A DNA stretch of 64,000 nt from Brevibacillus dissolubilis (GTDB lineage: Bacteria; Bacillota; Bacilli; Brevibacillales; Brevibacillaceae). Where the stretch lies: positions 786,265 through 850,264 of the forward strand of contig NZ_VCNA01000002.1 of NCBI RefSeq assembly GCF_006170445.1, written 5' to 3'. The notes beneath the pieces were generated by a model. It saw only the letters and a list, made by a program, of their open reading frames with translations. It did not search any database and had not been told where the DNA came from. Positions 37,711 through 47,900 of the stretch are shown in pieces. How positions within the stretch are numbered: position 1 is the stretch's first letter; each line of letters starts with the position of its first letter. The position numbers were made by a program, and so were the translations under genes.

Positions 37711-38859
37711 TTATTCATCACGATGTTTAACATAATAGCCGCCGGGGAGGGATTGGATCAAATTTTTAGTTTCCAGACGTACTAAATCACGGTCCAAACA
37801 CGGCCTGTATTCTATGGAAATTCTGGTAAAAATCTCATCCCAATGAAGCGGTTCTGTCGTCAAGACACCAAGCAAATACCGCTCTTCCTCAGGTAAATCT
37901 GGTGAGATGATTTTTTGTCCGGACAGAGGTGAAAACAGGCTGCTCAGGTGCGCGTATTCCTCCAAAATTTCCTTAGAATCTGTTACTAGCTTTGCACCTT
38001 GCTTGATCAAGTTATTCGTCCCTGTGCTGCCTTTTGCAAAAATCGGTCCGGGGATCGCAAACACATCACGCCCCTGTTCATTCGCACAATCTGCGGTGAT
38101 CAGTGAACCGCTGCGCTCAGCTGCCTCGACGATCAAGACACCGAGAGAAAGCCCGCTGATCAGACGGTTTCGCTCCGGGAAAAATCCAGGATGTGGCTTC
38201 GTGCCGGGATGGTATTCGGAGAGAATCAATCCACTCTCAGCCATGCGAAGGTACAGCGGACGGTTATGAGTCGGGTAGATCTGATCGATGCCACAGCCCA
38301 GTACGCCGATGGTGCCAGCACCTTGTTCAAGGGCGGTGCGATGAGCTTCGGCATCGATCCCCTGAGCCAGACCGGAGACGATCATAAAGCCTGCATTCGA
38401 CAAGTCTTTCGCGAAAGTTTGACAAACATGTCTGCCATATGTCGAAGGAGTGCGTGTCCCGACGATCCCCAGCATGGGCCGTTGCAGCAGGGTGATGTCC
38501 CCTCTGTAAAAGAGCAAAACAGGAGGGTCAGGAATCTCTATTAATATAGAAGGAAAAATTTCGTCGAGGAAGCAAATGAACTCCAAACCTGCCTGTAGAC
38601 GGGCATTTTTGCGTGCTGTCACACGATCAGGATTGATCTCGAACAGCACTTGTTGCCGTACACTTGGAGGTAGTCTTAAAGTCTCATACCAAGATTCCTC
38701 ATTTGGTAATAAATGTGTCAATGAGGATAATGAACCATATTTGTTATACAAGTGATGAATCGTACGCCGTCCAACTCCTTCGATACAGGTAAGTGCGTAG
38801 AGATAATCCCTTTCCTCCAACGGTTGGTGAAATAATGATGTGGATGGTGCTGATTTCAT
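37711..38859 (-). CDS. dprA: DNA-processing protein DprA (Smf)
   Basis: A 382-residue DprA: N-terminal helix-hairpin-helix/SAM-like part, central Rossmann fold (GIVGTRTPSTYGRHV, SGLAQGIDAEAHR, GVLGCGIDQIYP, LILSEYHPGTKPHPGFFPERNRLISGLS) and a C-terminal winged-helix remnant (~325-380). It loads RecA on single-stranded DNA during transformation. The start at 38859 has GGGAGG 7 bases before it; the first in-frame ATG abuts the predicted transcript start. Confidence 0.95.
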   Translation of the reverse strand: MKSAPSTSLFHQPLEERDYLYALTCIEGVGRRTIHHLYNKYGSLSSLTHLLPNEESWYETLRLPPSVRQQVLFEINPDRVTARKNARLQAGLEFICFLDEIFPSILIEIPDPPVLLFYRGDITLLQRPMLGIVGTRTPSTYGRHVCQTFAKDLSNAGFMIVSGLAQGIDAEAHRTALEQGAGTIGVLGCGIDQIYPTHNRPLYLRMAESGLILSEYHPGTKPHPGFFPERNRLISGLSLGVLIVEAAERSGSLITADCANEQGRDVFAIPGPIFAKGSTGTNNLIKQGAKLVTDSKEILEEYAHLSSLFSPLSGQKIISPDLPEEERYLLGVLTTEPLHWDEIFTRISIEYRPCLDRDLVRLETKNLIQSLPGGYYVKHRDE

Positions 38860-38891
38860 GCGGTCGCCTCCCATACGTTTTCCCTCCTTTT

Positions 38892-38920
38892 ATCATAGAA
38901 AAAGACAGAGCGATGTTCAA
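38892..38920 (-). promoter_or_regulatory. Candidate sigma-A promoter for dprA-topA operon
   Basis: TTGAAC and TATGAT with a 17-base spacer on the minus strand (four and five of six consensus matches). Transcription would start about 25 bases before the chosen dprA ATG, which supports that start over the one further upstream. Confidence 0.6.
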
Positions 38921-39003
38921 AAAATTTTCGATTTTCAGACAAAAATAGGTCAGGAATAGAACCAGTGGAGCATACGAAAGACGGACACAGCATGAAAAAA
39001 TAA

Positions 39004-39033
39004 AAAAAGACGCCCCAAAAGGACGTCTTTTCT
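39004..39033 (-). terminator. Rho-independent terminator after sucD
   Basis: GACGTCC / GGGGCGTC stem with loop TTTT and a following TTTTTTTATTTTTT run on the minus strand, about 50 bases after the sucD stop. Confidence 0.85.
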
Positions 39034-39083
39034 GCTCACTCCCCGCTTACATGATCAGCAGAAAGCAAGTTGATCCGTAAAGC

Positions 39084-39989
39084 TTATGCTTTTACCGTTA
39101 CTTTGTCGAGCATGCCTTTTTCAGTGAGAACTTCTACGAGTGTCTCGCCGATGACAGCTGGAGTTTTGGCTACGCGGATACCGCAAGACTCAAGCTTCGC
39201 GATTTTCTCAGCTGCAGTACCTTTACCGCCGGAGATGATCGCACCTGCGTGACCCATGCGTTTGCCTGGAGGCGCAGTTTGACCGCCGATGAAACCGATA
39301 ACTGGTTTCTTCATGTTAGCTGCTACCCACTCAGCTGCTTCCTCTTCTGCAGTACCACCGATTTCACCGATCATGATAACTGCTTCGGTGTCTGGGTCTT
39401 CGTTGAAGAGTTGGAGTACGTCGATGAAGTTAGTACCGTTTACAGGGTCGCCACCGATACCAACGGCAGTGGATTGACCGATGCCGCGGGTAGATGTTTG
39501 GTGAACCGCTTCATATGTGAGGGTACCAGAGCGGGATACGATCCCTACTTTACCAGGAGTGTGGATGTAGCCTGGCATGATACCGATTTTACACTCGCCT
39601 GGAGTGATTACGCCTGGGCAGTTTGGACCGATGAGACGAGTCTTTTTGCCTTCCATGTAACGGCGTACTTTTACCATGTCAAGAACTGGGATACCTTCTG
39701 TGATACAAATCACGAGGTCGAGTTCTGCGTCTACTGCTTCCATGATGGAGTCAGCAGCGAATGCTGGTGGTACGTAGATGACAGATGCATTCGCACCGGT
39801 TGCTGCTACAGCTTCTTTAACAGTGTTGAAGATTGGCAGACCGTCGATTTCAGTACCGCCTTTACCTGGTGTTACACCGCCAACCATTTTTGTTCCGTAC
39901 TCAACTGCTTGACGAGTATGGAAAAGACCTGTCGCGCCTGTAATACCTTGTGTAATAACTTTGGTATCTTTATTAATAAGAATACTCAT
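39084..39989 (-). CDS. sucD: Succinyl-CoA synthetase alpha subunit SucD
   Basis: A 301-residue CoA-binding alpha subunit. N-terminal CoA-binding fold ([19 protein letters not shown]), the ligase domain, and the phospho-histidine His247 in [10 protein letters not shown]. It carries out ADP/GDP-dependent interconversion of succinyl-CoA and succinate in the TCA cycle with SucC. It lies 71 bases downstream of sucC. Confidence 0.97.
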   Translation of the reverse strand: MSILINKDTKVITQGITGATGLFHTRQAVEYGTKMVGGVTPGKGGTEIDGLPIFNTVKEAVAATGANASVIYVPPAFAADSIMEAVDAELDLVICITEGIPVLDMVKVRRYMEGKKTRLIGPNCPGVITPGECKIGIMPGYIHTPGKVGIVSRSGTLTYEAVHQTSTRGIGQSTAVGIGGDPVNGTNFIDVLQLFNEDPDTEAVIMIGEIGGTAEEEAAEWVAANMKKPVIGFIGGQTAPPGKRMGHAGAIISGGKGTAAEKIAKLESCGIRVAKTPAVIGETLVEVLTEKGMLDKVTVKA

Positions 39990-40060
39990 CGCGTAAGTTT
40001 CCCACCTTTAATTCTGATTTCGTCGTACGCTTGTGTAGACAGATTGTTGCAGGGCTTGTC

Positions 40061-41221
40061 TTATTTTACAAGTGCAACGATTTTTTCTGCACCGTCAGCC
40101 ATGGATTCAGCCGCAACGATGTTGAGACCGGATTCGCTGAGGATTTTTTTACCTTGCTCTACGTTCGTACCTTCGAGACGTACTACGAGTGGCTTGTCGA
40201 GTTTCACTTGTTTCGCTGCACCGACTACACCGTTCGCGATTACGTCACACTTCATGATGCCGCCGAAGATGTTAACGAAGATGCCTTTTACTTTGTCATC
40301 GGAGAGGATGATTTTGAAGGCTTCGGTTACTTTCTCTTCAGTTGCCCCGCCCCCTACATCGAGGAAGTTCGCAGGGTTGCCGCCGTAGAAGTTGATGATG
40401 TCCATCGTTGCCATCGCAAGACCTGCACCATTAACCATGCAACCGATGTTACCGTCGAGTGCGATGTAAGCGAGGTCGTATTTGGATGCTTCGATTTCTT
40501 TTTCGTCTTCTTCGGTGAGGTCACGAAGTTCTTGGATGTTTTTGTGACGGAAAAGAGCGTTGGAGTCGAAGTTGAGCTTCGCGTCGAGAGCCATCACTTC
40601 GCCGTCGCCGGTTACTACGAGTGGGTTGATCTCAGCGATGGAGCAGTCGTTTGCTACGAATGCTTCATAGAGACCGAGCATGAATTTCGCTGCTTTGTTC
40701 ACGAGTTCAGCAGGAATGTTGATCGCGAACGCAAGACGGCGTGCTTGGAAAGGAGTCAGACCTACTACAGGGTCAACTACTTCTTTGATGATTTTTTCAG
40801 GGCTGTGTTCTGCTACTTCTTCGATCTCAGTACCGCCCTCTTCAGATGCCATCATAACTACGCGGTTAGTCGCACGGTCTACGACGATCCCTACATAGTA
40901 TTCTTTCTTGATATCGCAACCTTGTTCGATCAGAAGGCGTCTTACTTCTTTACCTTCTGGGCCGGTTTGGTGGGTCACCAAAACTTTACCAAGAATATCG
41001 GTAGCATATGTACGCACTTCTTCAAGATTTTTTGCAACTTTTACGCCGCCCGCTTTACCGCGACCACCAGCGTGGATTTGTGCTTTTACTACTACTACTT
41101 GTGTACCCAGCTCTTCAGCCGCTTTAACAGCCTCGTCTACGGTGAACGCTACGCGACCTTCAGGTACTTTCACACCGTACTTCTTCAGTATCTCTTTACC
41201 TTGATACTCATGAATGTTCAT
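40061..41221 (-). CDS. sucC: Succinyl-CoA synthetase beta subunit SucC
   Basis: A 386-residue ATP-grasp beta subunit. [17 protein letters not shown] start, nucleotide-binding [17 protein letters not shown], and C-terminal flavodoxin-like half with [17 protein letters not shown]. It binds nucleotide and succinate. ATG at 41221 follows AGGAGG. First gene of sucCD. Confidence 0.97.
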   Translation of the reverse strand: MNIHEYQGKEILKKYGVKVPEGRVAFTVDEAVKAAEELGTQVVVVKAQIHAGGRGKAGGVKVAKNLEEVRTYATDILGKVLVTHQTGPEGKEVRRLLIEQGCDIKKEYYVGIVVDRATNRVVMMASEEGGTEIEEVAEHSPEKIIKEVVDPVVGLTPFQARRLAFAINIPAELVNKAAKFMLGLYEAFVANDCSIAEINPLVVTGDGEVMALDAKLNFDSNALFRHKNIQELRDLTEEDEKEIEASKYDLAYIALDGNIGCMVNGAGLAMATMDIINFYGGNPANFLDVGGGATEEKVTEAFKIILSDDKVKGIFVNIFGGIMKCDVIANGVVGAAKQVKLDKPLVVRLEGTNVEQGKKILSESGLNIVAAESMADGAEKIVALVK

Positions 41222-41329
41222 TACCCATCCTCCTATGGCAGTTTGGATTCGATTGACAGGTTAGCTATGACCCATTGAAGGGATTCTCTATCTGTCGAGA
41301 AACTCCTGCCAATTGATCATGACGTTCCT

Positions 41330-41358
41330 ATTTTACGACACTATTCGATAAAAGTCAC
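41330..41358 (-). promoter_or_regulatory. Candidate sigma-A promoter for sucCD
   Basis: GTGACT and TAAAAT with a 17-base spacer on the minus strand (four and five of six matches), about 110 bases upstream of sucC. A short inverted repeat (TTCTC/GAGAA) lies in the leader. Confidence 0.35.
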
Positions 41359-41378
41359 TCAAAACGATACTCTTATCC

Positions 41379-42470
41379 TCACCAATTCTTCAAATTCTCA
41401 TGAAGGAATTGGATAAATTCTTTTGTAGATAACAGATTTTGAATGTTTTGTCCGATCATTGGTCGGTGAAAGAGCTTATCATCTACCGCAAAATGGTTGG
41501 CGTATATCGTAATCCTCCGTTCGGTGGTATCCGCGATCCAAAAGGTCAGGACGGCTGCGGCTGGCCCCACCCCTTCTGCTGGTACCGTAACTTCCGGGGC
41601 TTGATGCAGAATGCGGACAAGCTGTTGGATCGCGCCTTGCTTGCTGATCGATTCGTCTGCTTCCCATGTGGTATGCAGCTTGGCGTCGGTCGTGGAGCGG
41701 ATGCTTAGCTTAGAAGCCTTATAAAGTGTCTCAAGTACCTCGGATGCCGGACGGACGGGCAGCCATTCGGTCGTCTGGGAAAACAGCTCTTGATTGATCT
41801 GATAATACAAGGTGTCATTGCCGAGCGTTACGGCCAACAGGCTTGGAGTGACGATCACGGCATCGGCTACTCCGTCAGCAAAGGCAAGCTTGAGTCTGTA
41901 ATGGGGATAGAGGGGAAACGGAACTTGTGGTGGCTGTGGCTCGTACCCTGCTTTACTCATCGCAGCAAGTACGAGCGCGTTCTCCTTGTCGGTCAGCTTC
42001 TTATAGGTATACTGATCATCCGCATGCAGCTCGACTGCTGTTGGTTTCTTGCTGCGAAAGAGTGCCTCCCCTGCCAACTGTCGGATAAATCCGTAAAACT
42101 GCTGCGCTCCCACTCCCCGATAGGTCACCTGATTGTACTGGACGGCATCCTCACCGATCTCCATCACAAGCGGGGCTTCGCTAGAGCGGTAGGCAATCAG
42201 TGTGTACCGGATTTCGCTTTTGGACAAAGAGCCTTCGGTACGAGAGAGCTGGGCGGTACCGTGAATATCGAGACCTTTGCTAAAAGCTGCCAGGTTCAGC
42301 GAGATTTCCTGACCATTAGTAGCCAATACGGTGACACGGTCGACAGCTTCTATGCTTTGGGTGATTTGATTTCGCTTTCCATCCTCTTGCTGTTGGGTCC
42401 CCAAAGTACAGCCGGTAACCATCCATGCGGTGATTACCGCGGTCAACATGGAGAGCAAGCTTTTTTTCAT
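41379..42470 (-). CDS. Hypothetical lipoprotein
   Basis: A 363-residue protein with a type II signal peptide: KKSLLSMLTAVITAWM then lipobox VTGC, so Cys21 should be lipidated and the protein displayed outside the membrane. The rest is a mixed alpha/beta sequence with two related-looking halves (each with a ...YYQI.../...ITIYANHF-type strand), but I do not recognise a domain. The start at 42470 follows GGAGG. It sits 51 bases after the AlbA_2 gene and 157 bases before sucC; it may be co-transcribed with the former. Confidence 0.7.
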   Translation of the reverse strand: MKKSLLSMLTAVITAWMVTGCTLGTQQQEDGKRNQITQSIEAVDRVTVLATNGQEISLNLAAFSKGLDIHGTAQLSRTEGSLSKSEIRYTLIAYRSSEAPLVMEIGEDAVQYNQVTYRGVGAQQFYGFIRQLAGEALFRSKKPTAVELHADDQYTYKKLTDKENALVLAAMSKAGYEPQPPQVPFPLYPHYRLKLAFADGVADAVIVTPSLLAVTLGNDTLYYQINQELFSQTTEWLPVRPASEVLETLYKASKLSIRSTTDAKLHTTWEADESISKQGAIQQLVRILHQAPEVTVPAEGVGPAAAVLTFWIADTTERRITIYANHFAVDDKLFHRPMIGQNIQNLLSTKEFIQFLHENLKNW

Positions 42471-42520
42471 CCATCCATCCTCCTCCAACAGTCTCAACCT
42501 GCTTTGACGAAAGGTCTGGC

Positions 42521-43480
42521 TTAGAGAAGTCCCAGACGACGGCTTACTTCACTGCCAAGCCTGCGCTTGACATAGACCTCGCCGATTTGATGCGGGTCCC
42601 TGACGATGACAGACTGGTTATTGGTGCGGATTGCGACGTATTTGTCTCCGTTTTTGTCCAATCCACAGATGAGATCAGAGTTGACTTCGGTAAAGATGGC
42701 GACGACGTATTTGTCTTGGATTTTTTTCAGTGTGATCTTAGGGAATGGGCTTAACATCGGGGTGGTTTTGGCTTGTATGTATTGGGTAATAGCCAGCAGG
42801 TAGCGGTCGATGGCGCTGGAGGAGATTTCATCTGGGGCGGCTTTGGCTTGTTGGGCCGATTCGTACATCTTCAATTCTTCATTGATACCGATGATCTTCC
42901 CGTCGTCATCAATACCAAGAAACAGATTGCCGTTGTTGCTGTTGGCGAAGGCGATGACTGCTTTGATGATGGCATGCTTGGAGTTGAGAAAATCACGCTT
43001 GAACTCGATCATATCATTTTCGCCGAGTTCGGTAGCTACCAGAGGATCTTCGACACGGCCCAGATAACGGAAGCGACTCAATGCGCCAAGGCGGTACACG
43101 TACTCTTCAAACAGATCAGCGGACAGTGCAATCTCTTCGATCATCGCGTCGGTATTTTGCCATAGCTTATAGGTCTGGGGTGAGAAGCACATATCAAACA
43201 GCACGGTAGCTCCAAGCGACTTGATATTCATGCCGATTGCCACCCGCTTCACCTGTCTTGGCTTGTACGGTTCTGCTCCGGCTCCCTGCACCTGAAGGGC
43301 TCCGTTATGTACGAGGAAATCGAAATATTGGCGCGGCAACGAAACACCGGTGCGGAGCAGGTCGCGCTGCTTTTGGACCGGCTGAAGAGTGTCTGATACA
43401 TATTCGTGGTACAGGTCAAAAACGATACGTTCGTCATCTGCTTGATGAATGACAGCTTGAAAATGGCATTGGATTCGCAT
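42521..43480 (-). CDS. Protein with C-terminal AlbA_2 (Schlafen-type) domain
   Basis: A 319-residue protein. Residues ~158-310 match the AlbA_2 putative nucleic-acid-binding domain: NDMIEFKRDFLNSKHAIIKAVIAFANSNNGNLFLGIDDDGKI..GI. Residues 1-150 form a separate domain without recognised family (VIHQADDERIVFDLYHEYVSDTLQPV). AlbA_2 proteins are often regulators or defence-associated factors with ATP- or nucleic-acid-binding ability. The start ATG at 43480 has AGGTGA close upstream. No phage or mobile genes surround it. Confidence 0.75.
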   Translation of the reverse strand: MRIQCHFQAVIHQADDERIVFDLYHEYVSDTLQPVQKQRDLLRTGVSLPRQYFDFLVHNGALQVQGAGAEPYKPRQVKRVAIGMNIKSLGATVLFDMCFSPQTYKLWQNTDAMIEEIALSADLFEEYVYRLGALSRFRYLGRVEDPLVATELGENDMIEFKRDFLNSKHAIIKAVIAFANSNNGNLFLGIDDDGKIIGINEELKMYESAQQAKAAPDEISSSAIDRYLLAITQYIQAKTTPMLSPFPKITLKKIQDKYVVAIFTEVNSDLICGLDKNGDKYVAIRTNNQSVIVRDPHQIGEVYVKRRLGSEVSRRLGLL

Positions 43481-43786
43481 AGTTCACCTGACTTTTCGCA
43501 TAGCGCTTTTTTCATTATTGTAGGTTTTTGTAGAGCATATTTCCAGTCCTGTCTATTGATGATGAGTGCTTTCCTAGTATATGGCTTGTATTTCCAGTTA
43601 TTTCTCACTAAATAATATATGAAGAATTTCCGACAATATAAATAGACGTTCGTTTTTTTTCTCATTCGTTTGGCCTGATCAGAAGTAGGGATCAGGTCTT
43701 TTTTTGCGCGAAAAAAGAAGGGTAGCCAGTTACCCTTCTTGATGCAGTGTCCATCTTTATCATTGTCAATCACATTCTCCTTGTTG
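43481..43786. other. Intergenic region with terminator
   Basis: A 306-base, AT-rich gap. It holds the terminator of the SDR gene and presumably the promoter of the AlbA_2 gene, but no good -35/-10 pair could be chosen. Open frames crossing it overlap flanking genes and lack ribosome sites. Confidence 0.5.
43711..43740 (-). terminator. Rho-independent terminator after the SDR gene
   Basis: AAGAAGGGTA / TACCCTTCTT stem, loop ACTGGC, then TTTTTTCG on the minus strand, about 45 bases after the stop of the SDR gene. Confidence 0.85.
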
Positions 43787-44878
43787 CTACGTAATCATGA
43801 TCGCCTTTTCAGGATCTGCCCGATGCTCCTGGTAATAGCCTACAATCGCAGGCAGATAGCTAGACAGATCCGGACATGTAATCCCTGCCTCTGTCAGATC
43901 GGCCTGTGCCTGTGTGTTGTCATAATCGCCTTCAACGTTAAAGTAGATCAAGGTTTCTCTTTCAATCCCGATCCATTGACGCAGTGCGGGGATGCTGAGT
44001 GCGGCGGAGGCCATGCTGGTTGGAAGCATCCATGTGGGCTCCTTTTGCAAAAGCTGCTTGGCGATCAGTTCATAAGCTCGTTTGGCCCGGTATGGATTGG
44101 GGTCGGTGAGATGATAGACATTGTCCACCGATTGGCGTGAGTGTGCAAGATGGATCGTGGCATCGATAATATAGGTGACCGGGACGATATTGAAGAGTCC
44201 ATTGCCTTCCCCTACATAAGGAATCGGGAAGCGGCTGAAAAAATCGAGGAATCGCATGATAAAATACGGGCCGTCGAATTTGACCGTCTCCCCCGTATTG
44301 GCATCCCCGACGACGATCCCCGGACGGATGATGGTAGTCGGTGCTTTGGCTCGGATGGATTGAACGAGCACCTCGGCCTCGTATTTGGTAGATTCGTAAT
44401 GATTCTTAAATGCCTGCCCCATCGTAAGCTCGTGCTCATAGATTTTGCCGACACGGTCACCGGAGACATAGGCGGTGCTGAAATAGATATAGCGCTCCAG
44501 CTTCTTTAGCGTGAGCACCCAGTTGTTAACGTTTTGGGTACCGATCACATTGACCTGATAAGCGAGGTCCTTTGGTACGGCGAGGTCATAGATGGCGGCC
44601 AGGTGAAAGACGTGTGTGATACGGTTTTGCAGCAGGGTATGAACATCTGGGGGAATCGCCAGATACGGCTGGGTGATGTCGCCTGCGATCAGTTCAAATT
44701 GCTCTGGTGTTCCATGACCTTTATTTGTAAGCGCTTGCAGTTCTCTTTTTGCCTTGTCCATCTGGCTAGGATGTACCAATAGGGCAAAAGAGGCGTGCCG
44801 GTTGCGGATCAGCAATGCTTTGATCAGACGAGTCGCTATAAAACCGGGAAATCCGGTGAAAAAGTAAAATGGCTGCAT
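43787..44878 (-). CDS. SDR/thioester-reductase-like NAD(P)-dependent oxidoreductase
   Basis: A 363-residue extended short-chain dehydrogenase. The nucleotide-binding motif is TGFPGFIA (~8-15), HVFHLAAIYDL marks strand 4, and the catalytic Tyr-x-x-x-Lys is YESTKYEAE (~158-162). The arrangement matches NAD_binding_4 (male-sterility, fatty-acyl reductase and carboxylic-acid reductase R domain). Its substrate cannot be read from sequence. The start at 44878 is chosen for AGGAGG 7 bases upstream. It stands alone between two terminators. Confidence 0.8.
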   Translation of the reverse strand: MQPFYFFTGFPGFIATRLIKALLIRNRHASFALLVHPSQMDKAKRELQALTNKGHGTPEQFELIAGDITQPYLAIPPDVHTLLQNRITHVFHLAAIYDLAVPKDLAYQVNVIGTQNVNNWVLTLKKLERYIYFSTAYVSGDRVGKIYEHELTMGQAFKNHYESTKYEAEVLVQSIRAKAPTTIIRPGIVVGDANTGETVKFDGPYFIMRFLDFFSRFPIPYVGEGNGLFNIVPVTYIIDATIHLAHSRQSVDNVYHLTDPNPYRAKRAYELIAKQLLQKEPTWMLPTSMASAALSIPALRQWIGIERETLIYFNVEGDYDNTQAQADLTEAGITCPDLSSYLPAIVGYYQEHRADPEKAIMIT

Positions 44879-44930
44879 ACGCTCTCCTCCTTTTGTTGCC
44901 ATCATATGTCTGTCCAAATTTCATAAGAAC

Positions 44931-44966
44931 AAAAACCTTCGGAATCGAAGCACCCCGAAGGCTTTT
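44931..44966 (-). terminator. Rho-independent terminator after the subtilase gene
   Basis: CCTTCGG / CCGAAGG stem with an 11-base loop followed by TTTTTGTT on the minus strand, 15 bases after the subtilase stop. Also T-flanked on the other side, so it may work both ways. Confidence 0.8.
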
Positions 44967-44981
44967 GCGGTTTCATCGTTG

Positions 44982-47900
44982 TTATTTTTGCACGGTAATC
45001 GTCTTCTTGGTCTGGATTTTAACCGGCTGGGTCAGCACCCATTCCAGTGAGTACGTGCCTGCCAATGCTTTTTTCGGAAGTGGGAACGAAAAGGTCTCCC
45101 AGTTGCTGGCGAATTGGTTGTTCAAAAGCACCTGTTTTCCCTGAACCAAACGAAGTGCTGGCTTGAAATCCTGCACGACGATCGGCCAAAATTCACGGCG
45201 CTCTGCGTCATAGGCGTGAAGCACTTGGTGACCAGAGGAATTGGTACGAAGGCGAAACGGTGTGCTCAAGTGGTGGAGCGGATTTTCGGTGACCTGCAGG
45301 AGACTGACCAACCGGTTGCCATTGTGATCCGTGATGGTTACCTTGCCTTCCACCTGTTCATTTGGCTTGAGGGTGTCTTTGGTAGTGATGAGTTGAACGT
45401 TGAATGACTCATCCGGTTGGAACAGATACCCTTCCGCATCCCGTATTGGGGTTGTGTCGTAGACATAGAGCAGATTGGAGTCCCCCTGCTGCTTCATGCC
45501 AATCGCGTAGAAATCATAGTTCCCCTCTGCGATGTAGACTGGGTGCTCCGGCTTGAGTGAGAAGACCGCGAAATCATCCTGCACGGAGGCATTCTGCTCG
45601 CGCAAGGCTATGTTCCACGTCATGTTTTTACTCTTGGAGGTCAGCTTGATCGGCTTCATACGGCTGAAATCAGGCTGTATCATCACAGTCTGGCGGTCTG
45701 TGCTGATCGTAATCTCGCTCTGGTACAGGTATGGCTTCGTCCCGTTGGTTTTGGTAGCGATGATGCGGTAGACACCTTTTTCCAGCAGGGCGGTCTTGTT
45801 CGTCTCCGCCGTCCCAAAGACAAGCAACGGCTGGTTGCCCTTCATCACCTGCAGCACGGTATCGGCTTCGGCTTGGAAATGGACTTCACTTGGCCGCTCC
45901 TGCTTTTTCCGCAGGTCAACGGTAAACGAATTGGACGGGAGCGTGACGGTCCGCTCTACAAAAATCCCCTTCCAGTCGGTCTGAAAAGCGGTCATCTGGA
46001 TGATGTAGGTCTGGCCCGCACTCAAGCCTGCCAGCTGAATTGGCACTTCGCGGAGATTCTGCTCCTCCTCCTCTTCTGCAAAATCGTGAAAATAGGTGTA
46101 ATTGGCCACCACTTGTCTGGTCGTCGGATGAAGGGCGTGTACATCGACATACAACAAGCCTTTTGCGTTCGGGGAGATCAGTCTCATCTGGATCGAATCG
46201 AGCGGCTCGAATGCAATGTCTTTGAGCTTGAGCGTCGAAATCGAAGCATACGGTAATGGCACAGAGCCAAAGTCCACCCAGACTTCGTAGAATCCGCTGG
46301 TGATCTGGCTGGCATCCGGAAGCGTGAAGCTGTCTACATCTGCAGGGCCTCGCCATACCTCTGTTCCTTTTTCATTTTTTACAACAGCGTGAAAACCTGC
46401 ATTGGTATTGTCATCGACCGTAACCTCTTCGTTGTTGATCGCGAGCAGCCTCTGGTTTTTACTTGGAGTGATCCATTGATTCGTGAGTGAATTGCGGAAT
46501 CGAATGGTCTGTCTGTCCCAGCCCGTTGACTCTCCGGGATTGAGCAGCTGCATATCGCGCAACACGAACTCTTTGCCAAAATGAAGTTCTACATTAAGAA
46601 AGACGCGATCCCCTTGATGAACCATCACCTTCTCATCCTCATCCGGCAGTACACGCAGATTGGCTTCAGTTGGAACCGTGATCCGGTTGAGGCGGCTTCC
46701 GTCCAGCTTTCGGGTGGAGTCAATGGTATAGCTCCACTTCCTAGAGCCTTCCGACTGGAGCAGCTGGAGAGAGTATCCGCTCATCATCAGCGAATTAGTT
46801 CGGATCGTTGTGCCGTTTTTGACAGGGATGGCCGGGTCGATTCCACTGCTGAATTCATGCGGATACCAGTAACCCTCTTCCGCCCAGCCCGGCAGCGAAA
46901 AGGTGAGCGGCTGTGCATCAGTCAGACTAAAATGCAGATCATTCTGCCCCTCCCTGACGGTAAACGGCTGACGCAAGAAAAAATTCTGTCCATCGGTTCG
47001 CATCCGCACCGCATAGCCGACATATTGCCCAGGCGGAAGCTGAAGCCGTGCCTTACTCTCGTCTTCATTATTCACGTACACAATGAAAGAGGTGGCTTCT
47101 TTTCCATGCAAAACAGGTGAAAAGGCGAACACCACATCTTCATAGGCACGCCCGTGTTCGGTCACATCTACTGTAACTGGCTTGGTATGAGAGGCGTTCA
47201 GGGTGATCAATCCGATGTTGCCATTGACCTCTTGGTAGCTGAGATAGGTCCGGTCTTCCTGGCTACTGTCAAACTCCGCGACGACTACATAGCGCTCATC
47301 CGGAAGAAAAACAGAAGACGGAAAATAGACCAAGCCTTGGTCATTGGTATAGTCGCTACCGATCAGGTTGTAAGAGCCTTGTGATTGTGCTGTGTCATCC
47401 GATGCTGATTCATCATAGCGAAGCACCGAGACGGACGCTCCATGTTCTGCGTATCCATACTCGTCCAGCACGCGGACGCTCACACCTGTCGTATTTTGAT
47501 TGCGTACCATCAGTTGCAGGTTGAGCGGATTACCGATCGGACGGTTGGTTGCATCCATGGCTTGCAGCAAAAAGCTCTGTTCTCCATCTGCCACCTGTGC
47601 TGAGTTCCAGACGAACGAAGCTTCTCCATTGTACACAGATGCGCTCGCGAGCACTTGTCCCGCTACGGTGCTGAGGCGAACGATCGGGGCATTCTGTGAC
47701 ATTCGTACACGGAACGAGACATGTCCCGTCACCTGTTCCCGCGGGTTGGGACTGATCAGTTGGATCGGCGATGTCTGTACGTAGCTGATCGCCTCTGCGA
47801 TCTGAACTAAGCCATACCCGGTGTTTTGGTCGGCTCCGGCCTGATCGATGTCCTTCGCGGTCTGTTCCAGAGCGGTGCGTACCTGTTGGGCTGTCCAGTT

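Noticed and set aside
39249..40388. A long plus-strand frame over sucD
   Set aside because: Antisense shadow of sucD; no promoter, ribosome site or recognisable domain.
40031..41278. A long open frame of about 415 codons on the plus strand over sucC
   Set aside because: It is antisense to a clear, full-length sucC, has an amino-acid composition rich in Cys, Phe and Tyr typical of shadow frames, and lacks a ribosome site.
43249..43773. A 174-codon minus-strand frame across the start of the AlbA_2 gene
   Set aside because: It overlaps the AlbA_2 gene in another frame, crosses the SDR terminator area and has no ribosome site.
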